64,000 nt of DNA from Dendrolimus kikuchii. Its lineage: Eukaryota; Arthropoda; Insecta; Lepidoptera; Lasiocampidae. The stretch covers positions 21,500,272 through 21,564,271 of the forward strand of contig CM034394.1 in assembly GCA_019925095.2 (NCBI GenBank), in the 5' to 3' direction. Made by a program: the position numbers and the translations under genes. Positions 1-10,388 of the stretch are shown here, in pieces. Below the pieces are notes generated by a model that did not search any database, had not been told where the DNA came from, and saw nothing but the letters and a program-made list of their open reading frames with translations. How positions within the stretch are numbered: position 1 is the stretch's first letter; the number at the start of each line of letters is the position of its first letter.

Positions 1-310
1 ATGTTCCTGATTGGTTGAGTCCTGGAGAGTTGGTCTGAAAGAGAGTGTCGGGGTGAAGGTAAGGAAAGGAATGCTCCGCTGGTTCGGTCATGTGGAAAGA
101 ATGCATGATGAAATAATGACTAAACTCAAATTGATCGTGTACTAGCGGAAGGTGATGTCAGGAGCCTTAAGAACAGACGAGCGTGCATGACAAGAGTTAT
201 GAATGTCAAAGAAGCAAGTAAGGTGTGTAAGAATAAGCCTAAATGACGCTCTGCTGTACGTGCCTACCCCGCAAGGGAATTGGCGTGAAGTTATGTATGT
301 ATGTATGTTA
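1..310 (+). mobile_element. 3' end of a non-LTR retrotransposon (pol C-terminus plus TATG tail)
   Basis: Reading the plus strand from about base 40, one frame gives KVRKGMLRWFGHVERM, the C-terminal RWxGHVxRM motif of LINE reverse transcriptases. After a small frame change, bases 132-290 read QIDRVLAEGDVRSL, then NRRACMTRVMNVKEAS, and end in RAYPARELA and a stop. The copy ends in about three TATG units, a simple-sequence 3' tail. The same segment recurs at 34195-34402 (minus) and 47305-47420 (plus). The left part is cut by the window edge. A frame break and one in-frame stop show it is dead. Confidence 0.8.
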
Positions 311-506
311 TATATTCCTTTAAAAAAAATATTCATATAGAAAAGGATACAGAATACCTCCTGCAGCCAGGCGACAGGTGGTCGGCCATTTTTCCATCTC
401 ATTGGCGGTTCATATTCTATTGTAGACCAGATGAGGTATCACTTGGCCTTCAATAGAATATGCCGCAATTACAACCTTGCTTTTTTGTTCTCGAATTACT
501 GACTAG

Positions 507-567
507 TTTTTTTTTTATATTGCATGAGTTCGGCAGACAGGCAGACGGCCCACCAGATGGAAAGCGG
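507..567 (-). repeat. Family A/A2 3'-tail fragment
   Basis: The plus strand shows the T-rich end followed by GTTCGGCAGACAGGCAGACG and the start of the family body, then stops. The sense direction of the family is minus, so this is only the 3' tail of one copy. Confidence 0.7.
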
Positions 568-579
568 ACTTAGTTGCCT

Positions 580-1085
580 TCGTCGTTAGACAGTTTTCTG
601 ACCTAATGAACATATTGTTACAATTACTGCGGGCTAACAACGTTGAAGAAAAACATCGTTACGAAATCTGCACATAGAGATTAAACCTACCAAGGTGCCT
701 TGGACAAGTGTGGCGGGTACTGTCCGTTCCCTTATAGTGGGAGGCCCGAGTTCAGCAGTGGGACGTTTATGGGGTGTCTTTGTATACCAGGGGCCATAAA
801 AATGGCCCGGACTTTTGGAGGGCTTGCGTGGGAAGGCCAACACGTAGAAGCCCTTTGACAAATTTTATGTAAATGTGGCGTGACACTGACCGGCGATTAT
901 GCCTGTCTACACCATATAGTAATGCACACAAGAACAAATTCCGGCCAGTGTAGGACTATTGTGGGAAATGAGAACAGAAAGTACCGGGCTTTTGGGGTGA
1001 ACTGCTAGTGGTACTAGGGGTCTGGGAATATGGGGACTATGGCGTCTGCCCGTCGCAATTTTTGCAATGGGCTGTTATTATTATT
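580..1085 (+). mobile_element. SINE B copy interrupted by repeat E
   Basis: Bases 580-785 match the body of a SINE also found at 18250, 24955 and, reversed, at 7065 and 61490. Shared landmarks are GACCTAATGAACATATTGTT, the AAACATCGT block and GGACAAGTGTGG. The family tail (ATGGGCTGTTATTATTATT) appears only at 1061-1085. The 275 bases between belong to another repeat, E, so E probably inserted into this SINE. The tRNA-like head seen in the copy at 61490 is missing here. Confidence 0.65.
786..1060 (+). repeat. Repeat E, partial copy
   Basis: The start (CCATAAAAATGGCCCGGACT) and a second block (CAGTGTAGGACTATTGT) both recur in inverted orientation at 55133-55757, where a longer copy of about 620 bp is seen. 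Further fragments of its far end are at 22528-22600 and 26832-26914. I cannot assign E to a named class. Confidence 0.65.
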
Positions 1086-1880
1086 ATTTATACATGATCG
1101 TTATTGGTCATTTCTTAGAAGATTGTTTTTGTACTTCAAAGGCCAAGCTTTTGGAATCAATCACATTATATAAAGTAAACAAAATATTAAACTAAAAGTG
1201 TATTAAAAAAAATTCTAAAAAAATAAGGTATAGGTACACCATATTTCATTATTAAATTATCGGTTTCTTGACTTTCTTACCTCCGGTCTCAGTTTATATA
1301 TTTAGTACGTATTAATTGTGCGTGAAGTGAGGTAGCTTTTAAACTAATCTACATAGTGTACTGTCGACATTGTATTTGAAATTTAACTAGCAAGTTACAC
1401 ATGACGCCGCGTAACGTAGTTATGTTTCTAGCTTTTGTAAGGTTTAGTAAGCTAACATCATAACACACGTATAAGCAAGATTTCCTTAATGAATTGTTTC
1501 ATAGCAAGAATGTCTCAAGTAGGTAAATTTCAAGTACAAATTCTAAACTTTGTTTTCGTATTTACTTAAATGTTTAAGTCATGTAATGTCTTTACATTAA
1601 AGCATGTGGCAGACTTAGAAATAAATTATAATTTAAGCATATACGTGCATATTATCTACTCCTATATCCATGAGGGTAGGAAGAGATGGTGTATCTCCAC
1701 TTGTGACGGTCCTGACAACTTTCGCTTCATCTATTTTCATTAGTCTCTTCATACAAGCACATTTATTAAAGGTGCTATGAACTGCAATCTGATTTTGCTG
1801 CGTACGTCAAGGTCTACCGGCACCAACTCTACCATTCACAAGGCTGTCATACATGCTAATATTATAAATGCGAATTAATC
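1086..1880. other. No gene recognised; AT-rich
   Basis: No exon with credible splice sites was seen. A patch at 1676-1800 reads on the minus strand as a short coding-like stretch (ATGAAAATAGATGAAGCG) that may be an old LINE remnant; this is weak. Confidence 0.4.
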
Positions 1881-2118
1881 CTGCAGAATATATACAATTT
1901 CCTGCGACCGGCCGGCCTGTCTTAAGAGGAGACAAAACGACCCGGTAATAGCCTGGAAGGCTACCACCCTGGTCTAGAGTATATCGCCATAACAAACTTA
2001 AGTTGTGTTCCGGCATTAATGGCCAGGTTCCAGTCTCCCTTTAGGGAGCGCCCGCACATTGGTAAGCGCCTTTGGTGTTACGAATGTCCATAGGCGTAAC
2101 CGCTTTCCATCGATCCAT
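1881..2118 (+). repeat. Family A copy, sense orientation, degenerate
   Basis: This is the family in its sense direction, from the ACAATTTCCTGCG block to the CCATAGGCG block and CGCTTTCCATC. The extreme 5' end and the poly-A-like 3' end are missing. Divergence from other copies is clearly higher than at 23137 or 56503. Confidence 0.75.
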
Positions 2119-2180
2119 TCAAAAAATTAAATAAAAATAGATTATATGAAACTATGAACTAGGAAAACTGAATTTTGGGT

Positions 2181-2670
2181 CTATAAAGCTGCTATTAGAC
2201 CAATTTTGGTGTGCGGATGTGAGGCCTGGACACTGACACTTGAGGAAGAAATTAATTTGTAAGTCACAGAGAGGAAGATTCTTAGGAAAATCTTGGGTCC
2301 AATATTAAGAGGTGATGGTAGCTGGAGGGTCGGAACCAACTCCGAAATACAAGACATCATGGCCGAGCCCAACATAATTGGAGAGATAAAATTTCACTGT
2401 CTCCGCTGACTCGGTCATGACCTAACGGATAGAGGAGGATCCGGGAGTGAGGAAAGCATACTTGGGCCGATAAGTCGGTCGGCGGCCGGTTGGTCCTCCC
2501 AAGTATCGCTGGAAGGATAGAGTGGAAGCTGACCTGACCGCACTACAAGCCTACCAGTTGTAGGCTTGTAGTGCAGTCAGGACTGCAAGACTGCGCAGGA
2601 CAGAGAAAAGTGGCGTGCTCTCGTTTTGGAGACCAAGACTCACTTCGGGTCGCTGAGCCAACGGAGTTAG
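2181..2670 (+). mobile_element. Non-LTR retrotransposon pol C-terminal remnant
   Basis: The plus strand translates to VYKAAIRPILVCGCEAWTLT, then ERKILRKILGP, then RVGTNSEIQDIMAEPNIIG, and ends with AQDREKWRALVLETKTHFGS followed by LSQRS and a stop. This is the C-terminal block that follows the reverse transcriptase in RTE-like and related LINEs. In-frame stops replace the codon after INL and the tryptophan before LGH. A perfect hairpin at 2534-2580 sits where coding sequence should run straight through. No upstream RT motifs are present, so the copy is 5'-truncated. Confidence 0.8.
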
Positions 2671-2708
2671 TTAGTTAGCTAGTCATTTGAAACTATCTAT
2701 GTAAGTAA

Positions 2709-2830
2709 TTTTTTTTTATTGCTAGAGTTCAGCAGACAGGCAGACGGCCTACTTGATGTAAAGCGGTTACCATCGCCTATGGACATTCGCAACACCAAAG
2801 GTGCTACAAATGGGCTGCTGCTCTCTTAAA
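2709..2830 (-). repeat. Family A copy, 3' part only
   Basis: The plus strand runs from the poly-T end through TTCAGCAGACAGGCAGACGG and the ACACCAAAGGTGCTACAAA block, then stops at CTCTCTTAAA. Because sense is minus, this is a 5'-truncated copy. Confidence 0.8.
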
Positions 2831-2862
2831 TTGTATACGATGTATATATATCATCTTGACAG

Positions 2863-3162
2863 TTGTGAAAATAAGTAGTTGTATTGTTATGAAACTTTGT
2901 TTCCGGAAACATTCGCTGTTTAAAAATAGCGCCACTTGAGATACCGACCGTTAACGGAAATCGGTGAGTTGTAACGCAAAACTATAGCAAACGCTAGCCG
3001 TTCTTATATTTAATTTTGTTTGTTGGTAACGATTATTCAATCGCGATCTGTGTACCAGTCAAGGTCAAAGTGAAGTCGTTGATTTGAATTTTGGTTAAAT
3101 GTTGAAGGTGAAATAAAGTGTTGAAATCGTGCATTGGATTTTTCTAAAGTTCGGCGACCCAC
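2863..3162 (+). mobile_element. Possible solo LTR, weak
   Basis: The stretch could start at TGTGAAAATAAG (or TGTTATGAAAC at 2887) and end near CGACCCACACA. It has a TATA-like CTTATATTTAAT and an AATAAAG polyadenylation-like signal in LTR-like order. I see no target-site duplication and no second copy, so this may be wrong. Confidence 0.25.
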
Positions 3163-3165
3163 ACA

Positions 3166-3550
3166 TAATAACTCCCAAGGCGGGAGAAAGGGGATGAAAG
3201 TTTGCATAAAAATACGTCATTTTCAAAATAGGAAGCATGAAATGTTATGTTATGCTTCTGTATATTAGTGTTTTTGGAAATTTTGTCGCTTAGGTTTTTA
3301 ATTAGTTTTGACTACGCCAACTATATGACTGTTTTTTAATCTCCGCGAGCAAAGCCACAGGCAACAGTTAATTTGTTACGTTTATGTATTTTTCATTTTA
3401 ATAAAACCTTTTTTTTTTTTAATTTTCTAATTACAACCATATCAAATCGACGCAAGGCAACTACCGCAACACAGCAACCACGTGATAGATTTTGTTTTAC
3501 AAAGACTTGATAAAAATGCCCCATTCAAATTCGAAAAGAATATCTGCAGC
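3166..3550. other. Nothing recognised
   Basis: Unique-looking AT-rich sequence with a short T-run near 3409-3420. No repeat family, splice-flanked exon or RNA gene was identified. Confidence 0.4.
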
Positions 3551-3667
3551 TAAATGCAGTCAGACATAAATCAAATGCACTCGAGCTTGAAATCTAGCTG
3601 GTCGACGGGTTTAATATTTTCCAGTGGATTTGAACTTTACCGTCACGCGAACAAAGTGATTGAGAGC

Positions 3668-3797
3668 GAAAGAGATTCACCCTTCAAGTACGCAAACTTA
3701 GTCAAGCAAAGAATGTTGCCAATACAAAAGTATGAGAAAGAGATTCAAATACGCAAACTTAGCCAAGCAAAGAATGCTGTCAATATAAAAGTATGAG
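3668..3797 (+). repeat. Two-unit tandem duplication
   Basis: Two adjacent units of about 62-68 bp both contain ACGCAAACTTAG, CAAGCAAAGAATG and AAAAGTATGAG. The first unit has about six extra bases (ACCCTTC region). The open frame across it (3554-3796) is kept open by the duplication and shows no protein family signature. Confidence 0.75.
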
Positions 3798-3799
3798 TT

Positions 3800-4160
3800 C
3801 TTGCTCGCACGTCTATCATCCGATTAGCATCGGACGTGAATGTACAGGCTGTCGTAGGTAGCGTCGGAAATTTAATTGAAAATTATTTAACAGCTTAACA
3901 CCCGGAACTATATTGCATAAAACGTGGGTAAAATCATTATTTCCGAGTAATACGATGTTGTGTTATCCATTAAGTTTTCCCCGAAATTACATTCGTCTGT
4001 ACCAGTCCAGTACCAGGAGTATTTTACGTGGTAAGAATTGTATAGCGTGTCAGACGATCGTATGATTTGGAATATTACGCTGAAATATCGATATCAATTG
4101 TTTGATGGTCGTATTAGTACTATCACTTTTATAGATTTCCATAGCTATATAAGGAAAAAC
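3800..4160. other. Nothing recognised
   Basis: No repeat match within the window and no exon-like frame. Confidence 0.4.
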
Positions 4161-4394
4161 TTTTATTTTATTGCACGAGTTCAGCAGACAGGCAGACGGC
4201 CCACTTGATGGAGAGCGGTCACCATCGCCTATAGACATTTGCAACACCCAAGGTGCTACAAAAGCGCTGCTGCTCTCTTAAGGGAAACTGGAACCTGGTC
4301 ACTAATGCCGGAACACAACTCAAAGTTGTTATGGCGGCATACTCTAGACCAGGGGTGGTAGCCATCCAGTCGGGCAAATACCCTACCACCTGGC
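4161..4394 (-). repeat. Family A copy, left arm of an inverted pair
   Basis: On the plus strand the copy runs from the T-rich tail to CCCTACCACCTGGC, so it lacks the 5' quarter of the element. It faces a second copy at 4484-4762 in the opposite orientation with about 90 bp between, so a transcript across both could fold into a long hairpin. Confidence 0.85.
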
Positions 4395-4483
4395 AAAAAC
4401 TGGAATCTTTAAGTTTTTTATTGAATCCACTAAGATGGGGCAAAGCAGATGGGAACAGGAGGAGATTTTATCAATACAGAAAT

Positions 4484-4762
4484 GGAGAAATAATACAATT
4501 TCCTGAGCCCAGGCGACCTATCGTAAGAGGCAACAAAACAACCCACAGCCAAGTGGTAGGGTGTTTGCCCTAGAGTATGCCACCATAATCTTGAGTTGTG
4601 TTCCGACATTAGTGGCCAGGTTCCAGTCACCTTTTAGAGAGCAGCAGCGCATTTGTAGCACCTTTGATGTTGCAAGTGTCCATAGGCGATGTTAACCGCT
4701 AACTATCTGGGTAACTAACTGGTGGGACATCTGCCTGTCTGCTGAAGTCATGCAATAAAATA
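4484..4762 (+). repeat. Family A copy, right arm of an inverted pair
   Basis: Sense-orientation copy from GGAGAAATAATACAATTTCC to the AATAAAATAAATAAAAAT tail. It contains the AGCAGCAGCGCATTTGTAGC and CCATAGGCGATG blocks. It is more diverged than the left arm. Confidence 0.85.
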
Positions 4763-4782
4763 AATAAAAATAAAATAAAATA

Positions 4783-4955
4783 AAAGAGGATGAAATAGGA
4801 GGGATAGCATCATAAGGATTGTATAGAGGGATCAGATAGAAGTAATGAGACTTATCGTACGAAACACAGTTAGGTCAAGGATAAGCGATTCACTCCCGAC
4901 ATTCTGTGAGAGTGTGGTATAACACCGAACGAGCTGTAATCAAGATAATAATTCC
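4783..4955 (-). repeat. Family A2 body remnant
   Basis: GA-rich bases (GAGGATGAAATAGGAGGG) followed by ACGAAACACAGTTAGGTCAA and TTCTGTGAGAGTGTGGTAT match the body of the complete A2 copy at 29651-29988. The A/A2 shared tail is absent. Confidence 0.55.
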
Positions 4956-5159
4956 AGCATAGATCTACTACAGAAAATCATTTTACATCGATGACTCTAG
5001 TATCGCTGTGAAGTTATGAGAATTCTCATCGTGGGGTTCTACAGTGATAGGTTGATAATATTTCTTGTATTGTACGATTTCTCTTCTGACTACTTCTGGC
5101 GTATCGGGCAGATGGAGATTAAATGAAACATATTATTGATTTACGTAACTGTCTTTAAT

Positions 5160-5384
5160 TTTTTTTTTCTTTTTATTGCAGGAGATCAGCAGACAAGCTG
5201 ATGGCCCACTTGATGGAAAGCGGTTACCATCGCCTATGGACATTTGCAACACCAAAGTTGCTACAAATGCGCTGCTGCTCTCTTAAGGGAAACTGGAACC
5301 TGGTCACTAATGTCGGAACACAACTCAAGGTTGTTATGGCGACATACTTTAGACCGGGGGTGGTAGCCGTCCAGTCGGGCAAAA
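5160..5384 (-). repeat. Family A copy, 5'-truncated
   Basis: The plus strand carries the T-rich tail, GGAGATCAGCAGACAAGC, and the body up to CCAGTCGGGCAAA, where similarity ends abruptly. Confidence 0.85.
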
Positions 5385-5392
5385 TAATTTCA

Positions 5393-5861
5393 AGTACGAG
5401 TCGTCTCGGGGAGGTGATGTGGGACGACTAACAACAGTGCCACGAATATCTACATGTTAAAATTTTCACTGAATTGCAACTGTTGCTAGCTTTCATAATC
5501 GCCGCCATTCTAAATATTATTTCAAGACGATTTTAATGCATAAAAATTTCTTACATAAATAAATAGTTCATAATTATTCTCTTATGATTATAATTATGTT
5601 GCCTTGTCTACATATTTTAGGGATTAGAACAGAAATTATATTTGAAATTCTTGTGTATGTTTAATTTCGATATTTTGAGGTGTGCGAAACGCGCAACCGA
5701 ACTAGCGAGCAAAGCTGGTCTTTAAAAAAAATTAAATGCAGTCGTTTTTGCTTTCAAAATTTATTTCAAGAAACACAAAGTACAAGATTCTAAAAAAAAG
5801 GAAATTATAGATATTCATGATCTAAAAGTTCCCTTTATTATAGTGCTATATTATTTTGCAG
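5393..5861. other. AT-rich sequence upstream of the first visible exon
   Basis: Presumed intron of the gene at 5862-8477. The acceptor TATTATTTTGCAG ends at 5861. Nothing else was recognised. Confidence 0.5.
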
Positions 5862-8477
5862 CACCTGTACAGACAGCAAAGGCGTACAAAGGCGCGTTGC
5901 AAAGCGCCAATCATTCACCGTTGCAGCCAGACGATAAGAATCCTGATGTGGTGCCGTTTGGAAAAGGTATTGTAAATATTCTTTATAAAGAACCCTTTTA
6001 TGAGGTGAATGTAACAGAAGATTGTTATACCTGTTACAATTTGGATGTTCAATATAATAAGAGAGATTTATTGTTACGAGTGCGGGACTCGAATTAAATT
6101 GGAATTACTATAGAATTTATTAGAACTATACAAACACGTATAACACAGGTATAAATATAATAACATGCGCAAAGTCCGTCACTAAATAGATTACCGAATG
6201 TAGTACATACGTCTTGCTCCGCTAGTGGTTATCGCTTGACTGCCACATCCCTCCGTTGGGGCATTGCTTTATACTAAACTATTCAATATGTTTCGACACA
6301 ATACTCGAGCGCATAACAATAATTTCTAAGAATCACACCTGGCTAATGACTATCATAAACATTACAATACACAATGGCCTGTTTTTATTATTACAAATTT
6401 TAAACACAAAGCAAATAAAAGGTAATAAAATGTATTTCTACAGACGCAGGTGTGATTTTGTCTTTTGTCGGCATTCGGTCGTAGCAATATTACAAAAACA
6501 AATCGGGATAAGCTATTTATTGATAACAATTGATGAAAGATTACTGATTACTCAATTAAAATTTAATTCAGTTATATATCTAGCAGTAAAATTCAAATAA
6601 CATAATTCCTTATTTATGTCGATCTCTTTAATTTTTCTCTTCAACTATCTTTCACAGACTTCAACTGCTCAAGAGACGTGGAACGACCTCCAGAGCCGCC
6701 TCCTTACGGGTCCGTCGTTTCCCCTCAAGTTGGATCATCAAGAAGTGCTCATAGTTTACACAATGATGTGAGGTCAAATACGCCCCACACACCAAACACG
6801 CCAGCTTCTGACGCTCAGGTACCGTAACTATAAAATATGAAATAATCATTATATTGCATCAAATAGATATTATCCTTAACCTCAATTAAGGACTCTGTAA
6901 TTTAAAAAAAACCAACTTGCGTAATCCAGATAGCAGTATATTCGAGACTTGTGGTCACTAGGGAAATTAAAAGCGAAACCAAGAAATGGATTTCCCAAAA
7001 AGTAAATTAGATTGATGGATGTGATAGAGTGTATTGCAATCCAGGATATAATAATCACAGTTCATAAACGTCTCACTGCTGGGCTTGCGCACGTCCCAAT
7101 TTTTTTAAGGGAACGGGCAATATATCTGCCACGCTTGTTCAAGGCGACTTGTTTGTTCGAAGTGCAAGTTCACTGTGCTTTTCTTCACCGTCAGCACTTG
7201 GTAATTATAACAATATACACACAAGGTGAGAAAACTACCTAAGTGCTGCATACTTTTTCAGCCCGAATTCGGACCCGCGTTTAAGTTTGGGACACAATCC
7301 TTCCAATCTAGGATTAAAATAAATTTTGGTTGTCAAAATACTCACCCAATCGCTTTAATTCTTCCCACAATAAACAGCAAATTCAAATTCTAGATAGCTA
7401 GAAAATAATATATATATACTCATCCCCTCGTATATTTTGGTTTATGCATATCACGAAATCCTTCATCGATTTGAGGTCTAATACGCCCCACACGATAAAT
7501 TCCTTCCGTCTAGTGCTCAGGTAATTACAGTTTCGTGTATAATTAATTCCAAGCTCTTATTGCAGTGGTATGAATGGAATGAGCCGTTTCTGTCATAGAG
7601 TAATAATTCAGTACAGGCAATCTTAGCAACTAATGACATAACATATATTATTTATCTATTTGGCCGCCGACCTAATATTATTGTAAAATTCACTAGATAT
7701 GAAAAAATTCTTCTATAATATTTACTACTCTAAAGGCCTTAATATAATAATGTATTATCATAATAAATTATCATTAAAAATGGTTATAATTCATAGTAAA
7801 GTTAATGAAAGAAATATACCCGGAGTTCTCAGTAAAATTGTCATGTGACTGAAAGCCTTTTTTGCTTGGTAACACCATAATGTTTCTTATTCAAGTTGGC
7901 GCAGGAATTATAGGCGTTACAGGAAATGTAATTGGTAATTCACAAAGACATCGTATGTTCGGTTTCAAGCGACGTTTTTGAGATTACCGTAATGTTGCAT
8001 CCGCGATATTCAACCTATCAAAATATAAAAAAACACATATTTTAAATCCTTTTCCAGACGTTCTAAATAAGAATGCATGTTATATAAATAACTAGCTGTG
8101 CCCGCGACGTCGTCCGCGTGGAATTAGTTTTCAAAACCCCCCCGATTTTGAAACATCATTCATTGGTGTTCCGCTCCTATTGGTCTTATTGTGATAATAT
8201 ATAGCCTTCCTCGATAAATGGACTATCAAAAACTGAAAAAAAAATTCAAATCAGACCAGTAGTTCCTAAGATTAGCGCGTTCAATCAAACAAACAAACAA
8301 AGTCTGCAGCTTTATATATTAGTATGAGATTAATTTTCTTTTTCTATCTTTGAACAGAGCATTGGCACACTGGCAGATGACAGGCGAAGCGTGACAAGTG
8401 GAACATTATCACGTCGGAGGGAAGTGGTAACAACCAGAACTCCATTATTAGCTAATGCTCGCGAAAGCTGTGTCTAG
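5862..8477 (+). CDS. Last three coding exons of a cytoplasmic-tail-like protein (possibly sidestep/syg-2-like)
   Basis: Exons are 5862-5966, 6658-6818 and 8358-8477. Acceptors (TTTTGCAG, TTTCACAG, TTTGAACAG) and donors (GTATTG, GTACCG) are GT/AG, and phases agree: one base carried into exon 1, one from exon 1 to 2, none from 2 to 3. Exon 1 reads APVQTAKAYKGALQSANHSP and then DDKNPDVVPFGK. Exon 2 reads FNCSRDVERPPEPPPYGS and ends NTPHTPNTPASDAQ. Exon 3 starts SIGTLADDRRSVTSGTLSRR and ends TPLLANARESCV then TAG. The peptide is proline/serine-rich with no membrane segment or enzyme motif, and the terminal S-C-V fits a class I PDZ ligand. The NPDVVP block and tail style remind me of insect sidestep/syg-2-like Ig-superfamily receptors, but I cannot confirm this. 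Upstream exons are not visible. The introns carry an LTR-like element, a SINE and an older repeat. Confidence 0.65.
6072..6486 (+). mobile_element. LTR-like element T, intronic
   Basis: This begins TGTTACGAGTGCGGGACTCG and ends GTAGCA, a slightly decayed form of the GTAACA end of its relatives at 27007, 28462, 35001 and 53009. Flanks are TTAT and ATAT, an imperfect 4-bp duplication. TG...CA ends with a 4-bp duplication suggest solo LTRs; a MITE with short inverted ends remains possible. It lies in the intron between the first two visible exons. Confidence 0.6.
7065..7305 (-). mobile_element. SINE B copy, intronic
   Basis: In minus orientation it shows the family blocks: the reverse of CTTTTCTTCACCGTCAGCAC, the CTTGTTCAAGGCGACTTG region, and a decayed tRNA-like box (TTCGGACCCGCG on the plus strand). 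It is older than the copy at 61490. Confidence 0.65.
7393..7520 (+). pseudogene. Decayed partial copy of the middle exon
   Basis: Bases 7473-7493 (GAGGTCTAATACGCCCCACA and the next base) match the exon 2 block GAGGTCAAATACGCCCCACA near 6766-6786 with one change. The copy also keeps the GTGCTCAG/GT donor context of exon 2 (GACGCTCAG/GT). It has one base fewer before the donor and divergent codons in between, so it would change frame if used like exon 2. Upstream there is an open frame and a possible acceptor (ATTCTAG, 7392). It could be a decayed exon duplication or an alternative exon. Confidence 0.5.
7522..8090. other. Intron sequence, nothing recognised
   Basis: AT-rich, with no repeat match in the window. 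A short GGCCGCCGACC patch lies near 7661. Confidence 0.4.
8092..8330 (-). repeat. Repeat D (CGCGGACG-type retroposon tail), intronic
   Basis: It begins TAGCTGTGCCCGCGACGTCG and ends at CTTTATATATTAGTATGAGA, with AGACCAGTAGTTCCTAAGAT inside. The inverse copy at 19412-19605 has the same landmarks. This is a very common lepidopteran interspersed repeat type that I know as a retroposon 3' region without a secure class. Confidence 0.7.
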
Positions 8478-10273
8478 TCTGTAAAATATTAATCTATGAA
8501 CCATCTTTATGTTGAAGGAAACTACCATTTTGTATTCTATCAAAATGTTTGTTTAATTAAGTTTCTGAAACGTTTACTTTGAGTAATAATATTAGATGTA
8601 ATGTTGTTACTTAATTGTTTTAGGTGTTACACAGAGTTCTTTTAGTGAGTTAATTACAAAACGATTAAGTTTGTTTATTTAGATATATGTATAAGCTTGA
8701 GAATTTAATTAAAGTGAATTATTATTTTAAAGAATAACTGTAATGATTATTTATGTGCCTCATATTTTTATTTTATAAATAATATTATAGACTTATCTTG
8801 TGTATATAAATTACTAAACTGATTGTTTCTTCCCATAAAATCTATATTTTTATATCTTTTTGAGTGTTCAGTTTTGTGTATAAGCACATCGAATTATGCA
8901 AAGAAAGACTGTCTAAAATTAGTTTCCTTCAATAAAAAGTTATAATTTAAAAAAATAGATAAATAAAAAATAATTAATTTATAGAAAAGAGTAATTTTGA
9001 AACTCAACTATTATTGTTAGATATAAAAAAATATATATAACGATAAACATTGCAACGTTTTAGAAATAATTATATGGTTTATAAATGTAAATTTAAATGA
9101 TAGTTGGATATATAATTTAACGAATTTCCTTTTTGAAAGGGTCTAAAAGGATAAGTATAGAAGAAATAAGCTGTTTTATTCTTACAGGATGGTAAATAAA
9201 TATAGTTTTTATTTATTGGTGTATCTTTTATACTACTGTGTACATCTGGTATGTACTAGATTGAAGTATTACGATATTTTAGACATATGGTCTTTTGCTT
9301 TTTTCCTCTAACGTTTCCTAACATATTTATAGAGATGAGAGAGAGAGAGAGCGAGTTACGTACATAATATGTATATAAAAATGTAAACGCAGTTTTTTAT
9401 GTGTGCATATTTATTTGTTCCTTCTTTACATCTTTGAAAATTATTTAACGAATCCTTGAGAATTAAAATGATGCAAAAAATATGTCTGTACAATATATTC
9501 AAAAAAGTTATTTACAACAATGTAAAATTTATTCATTTAGAATATTATTTCACCTGAATATAAGTGACCTTCATAACTTATGAGTAGCTTTATTTCATTT
9601 AATCTATAAATGTAAATAATATTTGTACTTCATCGTATAAATTTCAATCAGTGGCTCAAATGGACTTGTAAAATATAATATTAAGTGATTAATTCAAAAT
9701 AAATATTTTTATTTGCTGAATCTGTTTTGAAATACTAATCAATAACTACATCTAAATGTTATTATACCACAATCAGAGTTTACCAATTAGATGAATTTAT
9801 TATGCCAGAAGTTAGTTATAAATTATATCCAGACCGTCGTCGTTATTATATATATTTTAGTGCTTGTATACATTTTTTACATCCCAATAGCAAAGTTTTA
9901 TGTCTAGCTCTGTATTTTTTGTCCCAAAAACTTCTCAATCTTGAAACCCTTACGTATCTTTTGAAAAAGCTTTTTTTATTGTCATCCAGTTTCTCAAGTA
10001 TGGTCAGCGTATCATTAAACCTTATTAATTTGTATGTATACTAACTTAATGAGACGTATGCTATTTTAGTTTTAATATGAAACACTGTGATGCTATGAGA
10101 TTTATGAGAAAATTACTTGTAATTTTTATGTCTAAGTGTACATAATACAATAATTATTGAATATGTAAGTTATCACGGAATGTTTACACAAAATGAATTT
10201 CATTTTTCTGTAAATAAAATGTAGATAGTTAATGAACACATAAATGTGAAACAAAAACACTGTTGTATATATA
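8478..10273 (+). other. Probable 3' UTR and downstream flank
   Basis: Very AT-rich sequence after the stop codon, without recognisable repeats. AATAAA-type signals occur at about 8932, 9193, 9698 and 10212, so the transcript end is undetermined. A (GA)n run lies near 9335-9350. The frame at 9802-10044 shows no family features. Confidence 0.5.
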
Positions 10274-10388
10274 TATAGTTAATGATTTTGTTTAAATATA
10301 GTTAATGATTTTGTTTAAATATAGTTAATGATTTTGTTTAACTATAGTTAATGATTTTGTTTAACTACGGTTAATGATTTTTGTTTTG
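10274..10388. repeat. 23-bp minisatellite, five units
   Basis: Five head-to-tail units of TATAGTTAATGATTTTGTTT plus three bases start at 10274, 10297, 10320, 10343 and 10366. The first four are nearly identical; the fifth has a TACGG start and one extra T. Confidence 0.95.

Noticed and set aside
3554..3796. 80-codon frame
   Set aside because: Produced by a tandem duplication; no match to a known family and no splice support.
6256..6600. 114-codon frame between the first two exons
   Set aside because: Lies mainly within the LTR-like element; sister copies do not keep it open.
10274..10388. Regular 23-bp repeats as a possible CRISPR-like array
   Set aside because: Units are directly adjacent with no spacers; an ordinary minisatellite in animal DNA.
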